From: an uncultured Bacteroidales bacterium
Lineage (GTDB): Bacteria > Bacteroidota > Bacteroidia > Bacteroidales > P3
Assembly (NCBI GenBank): GCA_900318175.1
Contig: ONJQ01000006.1
Span: 1-64,000 of the forward strand
Reading direction: 5' to 3'
DNA length: 64,000 bases
A program made the position numbers and the translations under genes. Under the pieces are notes generated by a model. It worked only from the letters and a program-made list of their open reading frames with translations. It was not told the DNA's origin and made no database searches. Shown in pieces: positions 60,101-64,000 of this stretch (positions are counted from its first letter, which is position 1; each line of letters opens with the position of its first letter).

Positions 60101-61850
60101 CGCAGAACGAGCCCTCGTTGAAGATGTCTTGATACAGCTCAAATGACGCGGTCGTGTACACATCCAAGCCGCCCAATCCTGCAAACAGCTGTGCATAGCG
60201 GCTTTTGTTCGTCACTTCCACATCCACGTTCACGCGGGGCTGCATAATGCCGTAACCGGCATCCACTCTCCGCCCGTCGGCACTCAGTCGGGCACGGTTC
60301 AGCGGGTGAGCCATGGCTCCGATGAGCTTCTGTGCCGAATAGAGCACCAACTCAGTGTCCGTGTCGAGGGTGATGATAAATTGGATAGGGGGCACAGGGC
60401 CTTCCAGCCACTCGCTGATAGTCTCGCAACGGAACCGCTTGGCCTTCTCGGCATCACTGGTCTGTCCCAGCACCAAGTCGTTAAAGTGCAGGATGGCTCC
60501 ACGCTTGCGCTCGTGGCCCAGCCAGCAGTTCTCTCCATCGCTCCAGGCGCGGCGGCGATAGACGAAGTTGAAGATATGGGCACCGTATTTCTCGTTCAGT
60601 TCCTTTACCTTCTCCAATCCGGCTTCTACCACTTCGTTGTCCCACGGCATGTCCTCGGAAGGTCCTGCTGCGGCATCGCCTATCAGGGTGTAGTACAGGT
60701 TCTGAGGGCGGCTCTCCAACCGTTGGCCATCGCTGGCGCGGTTGATATTGGACAGGTAGTACACCTCCAACTGCTCCAGCAACTCGATGGTCTTGGCTCT
60801 GTTCTTCAGGATGGTGGGCATGATGACCATCGTGGCGTACTCCTCCGGTATCAGACCGTCCTTGAACTTTATCTTAAACGTGTTCTGCGGGCGGTGAATG
60901 CGGTACAGCAGTTGGTTGAAAAGGTCTATTATCACTTGGCTTGCAGGTATCCATATCAGCACAGTGAGCAACACCGTCAGCCACATAGACCCGCTGTAGT
61001 TAGCCCAGGCGGCAAACAGGAAACTGATGCCCAGTGTCAGAAACACCACAATCCACACATACAGGTGGGCGCGTAAGTCCCACTTTTTGGGCGGGAACAA
61101 CTGCCAACCCACATGCTCGCCACGTTCGTCGGCCTGCTCCACCAGTTCCTTCACCAAGTCGTACTCCTTCATCTTCCGTTTGCGGGACAGGCGGACTATC
61201 TTGGCGCGGTAGTCATCCTTAGTACGGTCGTACATCTCGTCGTACATCCCCGCCTTCTCACCTTTCAACATCTTTTCGGAAAAACTCACGCTGTCTATCA
61301 CTTCGGCCACGGGCAGTTTTGTCATCTTTTTCAGCGAGTTGAAGATGTTCATAATCAGCAGGTTCTCCTGTGCAGCTTCGTCCAGCCGCTCCATATCGGC
61401 CTGCGACTTGTCCGTCAGCGAGTAGTGGTAGGCATGCTTCGCCTCCATCTTCCGGCACAGGTCCGCCAGCTCCTTTATCAGCAGGGTTTTCACCATGGGC
61501 AGCATTGCGCACACTTCGGGGTAGGTGAGGTAGTCCTTCTGTTTTGATTGCAGCTGCGCCATGAAGCGGAACAGCAGCCCTTTGTCTATCTGGAAATGGC
61601 TTCGGCTCAAGCAGTCGTAGATGGCTTCCGACAGCTGCTGCAGCCTTTTCCCTTCCAATCGGCGGAAATCACGGCTTTTCAGATCCACTTTCAGCACTTT
61701 CTCCTGCTCACTGATCATGTAGAAATTGTCCAGCACCCACTCGTTGGTGCTGCCCACAAGCCGCTGCGACTTGGTTTCGTCCACCAGCAGCAGATAGTAG
61801 TGCGTTATCTCCTTTACGCTCTCTTTGAAAGTATTATACATATTTTTCAT
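54141..61850 (-). CDS. Cyclic beta-1,2-glucan synthase-like protein (GT84 + GH94)
   Basis: A 2569-residue membrane enzyme, slightly shorter than the rhizobial and Brucella cyclic glucan synthases (about 2800). Order of parts: a helical N-terminal domain (1-240); membrane helices near 257-307; the GT84 glycosyltransferase core with DTDTEL near 495, SHDLIEG near 595-600 and the QxxRW-like RHHRWTRGDWQ near 640-650; further membrane helices near 683-733 and 813-860; a glucoamylase-like region (about 880-1330); and beta-sandwich and GH94 phosphorylase domains, with the catalytic Asp in CGDWNDGMS near 2260. In the known enzymes GT84 extends a linear beta-1,2-glucan, and the C-terminal GH94 controls chain length before cyclisation. 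No export gene is adjacent. The product could instead be linear beta-1,2-glucan. Confidence 0.88.
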   Translation of the reverse strand: MKNMYNTFKESVKEITHYYLLLVDETKSQRLVGSTNEWVLDNFYMISEQEKVLKVDLKSRDFRRLEGKRLQQLSEAIYDCLSRSHFQIDKGLLFRFMAQLQSKQKDYLTYPEVCAMLPMVKTLLIKELADLCRKMEAKHAYHYSLTDKSQADMERLDEAAQENLLIMNIFNSLKKMTKLPVAEVIDSVSFSEKMLKGEKAGMYDEMYDRTKDDYRAKIVRLSRKRKMKEYDLVKELVEQADERGEHVGWQLFPPKKWDLRAHLYVWIVVFLTLGISFLFAAWANYSGSMWLTVLLTVLIWIPASQVIIDLFNQLLYRIHRPQNTFKIKFKDGLIPEEYATMVIMPTILKNRAKTIELLEQLEVYYLSNINRASDGQRLESRPQNLYYTLIGDAAAGPSEDMPWDNEVVEAGLEKVKELNEKYGAHIFNFVYRRRAWSDGENCWLGHERKRGAILHFNDLVLGQTSDAEKAKRFRCETISEWLEGPVPPIQFIITLDTDTELVLYSAQKLIGAMAHPLNRARLSADGRRVDAGYGIMQPRVNVDVEVTNKSRYAQLFAGLGGLDVYTTASFELYQDIFNEGSFCGKGIYDLKVFQQVLKGTFPENLILSHDLIEGCHIRCGLINDLELFDDNPSNYIDDAKRHHRWTRGDWQIIGWLRNKVRNERGDEVKNQVNTIGRWKIFDNLRRSMLSLALIVTLLIGFSGCVPVHSAWFLLLALVTVASPIVYFILGQVTKLPRFGKRYHYYATLMRGFTVIVYRSLVQFALLPKEAWMYTDAAVRACYRMWFSHKNLLNWVTSDEAAKSTKGTLGDYINKFWFNYVMSAVMVLLFILVGDSTIDLIATLFCVVAWCGAPFLMFWLGKKFPQNKQTLTEKETDEIRQLAKDTWNFFDSLMNQENNWLMPDNYQLNREVKTDYKTSPTNIGYSLTAIVSAAKLGFITDKEAVDRLEHVIDTVSRLEKWNGHLFNWYHVKKLIALPNYFISTCDSGNFVACLYVVKGFLTEIETAPDMETRTANTIKNLKNKVQHLITQTDFSKLYNHDLDVFSIGYDHSTYTLLPYHYNNFASEARLTSFMTIAEGDAPYKHWFCLDKTLVQYKGYKGVASWYGTLFEYFMPLIFLPTYKHTLMDETYSFAIRAQKAFAEQVKRGKVELPWGISETAYNELDDAQNYKYHAFGVPYLKFQNTTPDRIVISPYSSLMTIGIDDRAVYDNLQRFKALGMYSSPHRVEGALGSFGLFESYDEEDHVAVQAHYAHHQGMILASLTNYLSDHCLQHYFMHEPTMRSMETLLKEKAQVKPYIDLKVTQYKRYQYSKVQTESDARDYDTIANVPEIGVISNGQYTVLLNDRGSGFSRYRDIMLNRYRKISADHYGTYLYIRNLKNDKLWSATYSPLDTMPENYHVSFASDKISYTRIDDGIETKTEVTVLKDRSAEIRRFTFTNNTDADIDLEITTYGEVVLAPSIEDENHRVFNGMKIHSEYDQEHEALIFSRPSSNESQQFMLHKLWAIENADASEKSDWSSLIEYETSRLKFLGRGGSLHHAEIIESHRTLTGTVGTTLDPIMSMRRRIHVAAGKQSFAFIITGFAKAREHLLQLTEQYQSPVDIEHAFKTSSVFNNMRNSMSLLKGAQMRLYNNISKYMAQTATLGNNRQAILAENTLSQSSLWRFGISGDLAILLLEIDRADRSGFAKELLRAFEYFKVHGLLLDLVIINDVKSSQNAGANESNKDRDGLTHFIRNMANTEHLWASHPEAGHVYVLNGDEISDAERTLLRTVARLGFNTREGLTIEQQLHNLEAVNLHYQDKIEYPVLQTGRQFRVWSSLEFYNQYGGFDNNGRDYVVTNTNTPMPWVNVIANPHFGCVVSSTMAGFTFAHNAQQFKLTGWSNDMVRDNASEMLLINRQQFVPATARHSQGYSAFDADYDQMEVKVRTFVALERMERYYQIRVSNKTAEPLDLQMDMVYKLVLGVCEEQTARYLYSVWDEASGSILTRNVYHPIYSDQVLQLNAITDGRTAGRLDYSLDYPNRKRLGIRLTVPAEGESEVAFIISVHSRGEAPTQGFTIEGINDEFRRVRNHWDEKLGTIQVETPDRALNHMLNHWYLYQVYAARLFARAGFYQVGGATGFRDQLQDVMSILYSDPEAARRQILDHAAHQFAEGDVLHWWHESMHLGTRTTFSDDYLWLVFVTYQYLRVTGDESILNQRVAFCQSDQLGPGEAERCINYALPDSPDNSNFEYASLYEHLRRAMNRAMHRIGIHGLPLMGCGDWNDGMSHVGVEGKGESVWVALFLADLLPKMEELTQRTPGADLSYCEELSRFHTQLVQSIQDNAWDGAWFLRAYYDNGDPMGSRNNTECQIDLITQAWSILTDVATPAQKETIMRETDNRLVNREHEIIQLLTPPFQHSQPSPGYIMNYPVGVRENGGQYTHGAMWYIMAQLKEGRYDMAYFLYSLINPIHRTQTLADVLKYKVEPFSIAADIYSNPQHPGRGGWTWYTGSASWAYKTGIENILGFRKQGNQLTLEPRVPTEWQEFTIRYRFGSALYIIRYQRTGTPYATPNVINLVDDGQTHEVVIH

Positions 61851-61876
61851 GCGCAGAATAGTGTTAGTTCATTCTA

Positions 61877-61899
61877 CAAAAATACGAAATAAAATCAAA
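61877..61899 (-). promoter_or_regulatory. Predicted promoter for the glucan synthase gene
   Basis: On the minus strand TTTG (61896-61899), an 11-nt spacer, then TATTTTTG (61877-61884), 26 bases before the start codon at 61850. Confidence 0.6.
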
Positions 61900-62120
61900 A
61901 CGGCAATAATTATTTTAAGATTCTTTATGAATAATACACTTTCTTCGCCTCACCCTGAGCGCTTTTCCCCCACGCTGATGAACACAAAAGTATGATTATA
62001 TGCCTTTTAATACACCCCTGTCAAGCGATTCAGTATGGCACCAGATAATTTGACAAGCTAATCAGTTTAACCTGCAAAAATCTGTCATGCGATTTCAGGA
62101 AAACACAGTTCTGTCTTCCC

Positions 62121-62234
62121 TCGCTCTTCCTTCGCTCCTTGTCCCTCAGTTGTTCCTCATTTGTTCCTCATTTGTTCCTCTTTCCTTAGATAAATGAACG
62201 ATAACTGTATTTCGCCATAGGGAGAAGGAGCGAA
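62121..62234 (+). repeat. Dispersed repeat, copy C (full length, variant units)
   Basis: It has the same ends as copy A (TCGCTCTTCCTTCGCTCCTT at 62121-62140, AAGGAGCGAA at 62225-62234) and the same ATAAATGAAC near 62190-62199. Its three internal 11-bp units are different: TTGTTCCTCAT twice, then TTGTTCCTCTT. The overall length is within one base of copy A. Confidence 0.7.
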
Positions 62235-62241
62235 GCGAGTC

Positions 62242-62304
62242 CGAATGAGCGAATTCTTGAATGTGTGAATGCTTGAATTTTTTAATGCGTTAAGGCGTGA
62301 ATCA
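62242..62304 (+). repeat. Degenerate 8-bp periodic repeat, medium array
   Basis: Units CGAATGAG, CGAATTCT, TGAATGTG, TGAATGCT, TGAATTTT, TTAATGCG, TTAAGGCG and TGAATCAA run in phase directly after the dispersed repeat copy. Confidence 0.55.
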
Positions 62305-62350
62305 ATTTTCACTGTCTCCCTTTTCACTTTTCAAAAATGTATTTTCGCTT

Positions 62351-62375
62351 ATTGAAAAAAAATGTGTATCTTTGC
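62351..62375 (+). promoter_or_regulatory. Predicted promoter for dnaX
   Basis: ATTG (62351-62354), a 12-nt A-rich spacer, then TATCTTTGC (62367-62375). The dnaX start at 62399 is 23 nt downstream; a longer in-frame reading from 62297 would run through this promoter and is rejected. Confidence 0.65.
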
Positions 62376-62398
62376 ATCGGATTATAGTATCTAAGAAA

Positions 62399-63499
62399 AT
62401 GGAAAACTTCATAGTATCAGCGCGAAAGTATCGTCCGGCCACGTTTGACAGTGTTGTCGGGCAGCAGCATATCACCACTACCCTGAAGAATGCCATCCGC
62501 ACGGGGCAGCTGGCACAGGCGTTCCTGTTTTGCGGACCCCGCGGGGTGGGCAAGACCACCTGCGCCCGCATCCTTGCCAAGACCATCAACTGCACCAACC
62601 TCACGGCGGAAACGGAGGCGTGCGGCGAGTGCGAGAGCTGCCGCAGCTTTGCCGACGGCGGGTCGATGAACATCTTTGAGCTCGACGCGGCCTCGCACAA
62701 CAGCGTCGAGGATATCCGCGAGCTGGTGCGCCAGGTGGGCATCCCGCCGCAGACGGGTCGCTACAAGGTCTACATCATTGATGAGGTTCACATGCTGTCG
62801 CAAGCGGCATTCAACGCTTTTCTGAAGACTCTTGAGGAGCCGCCGGCCTATGCCAAGTTTATCCTTGCCACCACTGAGAAGCACAAAATCCTGCCCACCA
62901 TCCTGTCCCGTTGCCAGGTGTTCGACTTCAAGCGCATACAGACCGAGGACATTGTGGCTCACTTGAGGGGCATTGCCGAGAAGGAGGGCGTGAGCTATGA
63001 GGAGGAGTCGCTCCACATCATTGCCCGCAAGGCAGAGGGCGGTCTGCGCGACGCGCTCTCGACGTTCGACCAGTTGGTGAGTTTCACCCGCGGCAACCTG
63101 ACGCGGCAGCTATGCAACGAGAATCTGAACCTGCTGGATGCCGACTACTATTTCCGTTTGGTGGACTATTTCCGCGCGGGCGACCTGAGCAACACCCTGC
63201 TACTTTACCAGGAGGTGATAGAAAAGGGCTACGAGGGACAGCACTTCATAACGGGGCTGAGCGAGCACCTGCGCAACCTGATGGTGAGCATTGACCCCGC
63301 AACTCACAAGCTTATGGAGGTGAGCGACGCCCTGCGCGCCCGCTACGGCCAGCAGTCCGCAGCTTGCGGGCTGGCGTTGCTGTTGCGCTGGCTGGACATA
63401 TCAAGCGACTATGAATACCGCTACAAGGAGGCCGGAAACAAGCGCCTGTTTATTGAGGTGGCATTGATGAAACTGGCCACAGCGGTGACCAACCCATAG
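62399..63499 (+). CDS. dnaX: DNA polymerase III clamp-loader subunit (gamma-length DnaX), ends at an amber codon
   Basis: A 366-residue reading frame with a complete clamp-loader ATPase. The P-loop is GPRGVGKTT (about 45-53), the zinc-binding Cys set is CGECESC plus an upstream Cys (about 64-82), Walker B is IIDEVH (about 125), the sensor segment is ATTEKHKILPTILSRCQ, and the sensor-2 Arg is in GGLRDALSTFDQ. Domain III ends at ALMKLATAVTNP, immediately before the TAG at 63497-63499. The same frame stays open after the TAG, with the expected tau linker and C-terminal domain. The short product would equal a gamma subunit. Whether the TAG is natural, read through, a mutation or an error cannot be told from sequence alone. 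Confidence 0.92.
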   Translation: MENFIVSARKYRPATFDSVVGQQHITTTLKNAIRTGQLAQAFLFCGPRGVGKTTCARILAKTINCTNLTAETEACGECESCRSFADGGSMNIFELDAASHNSVEDIRELVRQVGIPPQTGRYKVYIIDEVHMLSQAAFNAFLKTLEEPPAYAKFILATTEKHKILPTILSRCQVFDFKRIQTEDIVAHLRGIAEKEGVSYEEESLHIIARKAEGGLRDALSTFDQLVSFTRGNLTRQLCNENLNLLDADYYFRLVDYFRAGDLSNTLLLYQEVIEKGYEGQHFITGLSEHLRNLMVSIDPATHKLMEVSDALRARYGQQSAACGLALLLRWLDISSDYEYRYKEAGNKRLFIEVALMKLATAVTNP

Positions 63500-64000
63500 A
63501 TAGCAAGATCGCCTCAGGCGGAGCACGGGCAGCAGAGAACTGCAGATGTGAAAGGACCGGCCCCAACGGTTGATGCCGGGCGTGGGGAGCAGCCACAGGC
63601 TGCTGCCGCCGACGCCTACGGCAGCACTGTGTCGGCACCAGTTGCCCAGAAGGCAGAGGCAAAGCCCCCCGAGCCCGAACAGTCGGCGACCATAGGGAGG
63701 GTGCGCCGCGTGGGAGGCATCAGCATCAAACCCAACGAGCCCGTGGCACCGGCCACAGTGGCTGCAATGGTGGGCGCGGAAAAGCAGAAAGACCTGCCAC
63801 CGCTGACCACGGAAATGCTGGAGCCCTACTGGGAAAAGGCTTTGCAGCAGCTGCGCACTGCGAGGTCCAGGCTGGCCGACACGCTGGCGGGCCGCGAAGT
63901 GCGCATCGACGGCGAAGACCACTTCCTGATAGTGGTCAACAACTCGTACACCGAGTCGGAGATAAAGCCTCACCTGGTGGGGCTGCTGAGCATGCTGCGA
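63500..64000 (+). CDS. In-frame continuation of dnaX after the amber codon (tau C-terminal part, cut by window end)
   Basis: The 167 codons after the TAG are open in the same frame to the end of the window. The first 70 or so are Pro/Ala/Gln/Glu-rich, as in the linker that follows domain III in longer DnaX proteins. Then come IGRVRRVGGISIKPNEP and a folded segment with LEPYWEKALQQLR, LADTLAGREVRIDG and FLIVVNNSYTESEIKPHLVGLLSML, which has the pattern of the Bacteroidota DnaX C-terminal domain that binds the polymerase. The segment has no promoter core or good start codon of its own, so it should be viewed as part of dnaX. Confidence 0.65.
   Translation, partial: MARSPQAEHGQQRTADVKGPAPTVDAGRGEQPQAAAADAYGSTVSAPVAQKAEAKPPEPEQSATIGRVRRVGGISIKPNEPVAPATVAAMVGAEKQKDLPPLTTEMLEPYWEKALQQLRTARSRLADTLAGREVRIDGEDHFLIVVNNSYTESEIKPHLVGLLSMLR

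Larger units (their letters stand above)
61851..62398. other. Intergenic region between the glucan synthase gene and dnaX
   Basis: Holds the minus-strand promoter of the glucan synthase gene, a dispersed repeat copy (62121-62234), an 8-bp periodic array (62242-62304) and the dnaX promoter. An imperfect direct repeat CTGTCAxGCGATTxCAG occurs near 62028 and 62083. Between 61900 and 62027 nothing is recognised. Confidence 0.6.

Noticed and set aside
63497-63499. Amber codon reassigned to a sense codon in this organism
   Set aside because: TAG is used as an ordinary stop elsewhere in the window, for example after the glycosyltransferase, hflX and the small ribbon-helix-helix gene, so a general reassignment is unlikely.
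63450-63520. E. coli-style -1 frameshift site in dnaX
   Set aside because: The downstream tau part is in the same frame as the core, so no frame change is needed, and no A-AAA-AAG slippery run is present near the boundary.

Overview
The window looks like a chromosome segment of an uncultured-type Bacteroidales bacterium with moderately high GC. The evidence is Bacteroidota promoter cores (TAnnTTTG) in front of many genes, cargo proteins with type IX secretion (T9SS) sorting domains, a GldH lipoprotein, an exported-leader ATP synthase subunit a, a large membrane pyrophosphatase, and many lipoproteins with Bacteroidota-style signal peptides. No rRNA, tRNA, CRISPR array, transposase or integrase gene was seen.

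Layout. 1-91: tail of a T9SS cargo gene. 289-7542: probable operon arcA, DUF2723 membrane protein, small ribbon-helix-helix protein, atpB, pgk, closed by a strong terminator. 7604-9627: beta-barrel protein and S41-peptidase lipoprotein with overlapping stop/start. 9803-15459 (minus strand): redox cluster with an iron-sulfur flavoprotein, flavodoxin lipoprotein, DUF362 lipoprotein, NTF2-like protein, AraC regulator, exported aldo/keto reductase and acetyltransferase. 15640-18275: outer-membrane-like lipoprotein, then an AT-richer ATPase/HNH pair resembling the Septu defence system. 18296-25759: ygiQ, parC-type topoisomerase subunit, glycosyltransferase, hflX. 25860-28250: HEPN-MNT toxin-antitoxin pair and two tandem lipoproteins, the first with a C-terminus that looks like the variable region of a diversity-generating retroelement (DGR). 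28295-34147 (minus): uvrC, gldH, asd, T9SS type B cargo. 34524-36923 (minus): hppA. 37050-47919: housekeeping run argS, acyl-ACP thioesterase, S41 peptidase, leuS, nusB, DUF1573, yajC, ybbR-like, coaE. 48544-54042: giant T9SS type A protein. 54141-61850 (minus): 2569-residue protein with the architecture of cyclic beta-1,2-glucan synthase. 62399-64000: dnaX, interrupted by one in-frame amber codon exactly where the clamp-loader core ends.

Most notable observations: (1) the DGR-like variable region at about 27273-27388 followed by a perfect 11-bp stem-loop, with no reverse transcriptase in the window; (2) the amber codon in dnaX at 63497-63499 with 167 further open codons in the same frame, including a tau-like C-terminal domain; (3) a three-copy dispersed repeat of about 115 bp with inverted ends and 11-bp internal units; (4) the Septu-like pair; (5) the cyclic glucan synthase in a Bacteroidales setting; (6) atpB placed next to pgk instead of atpE; and (7) a small DNA-binding protein ending in two possible sliding-clamp-binding pentapeptides.

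All functions come from reading motifs by eye. No database search, alignment or folding program was run.
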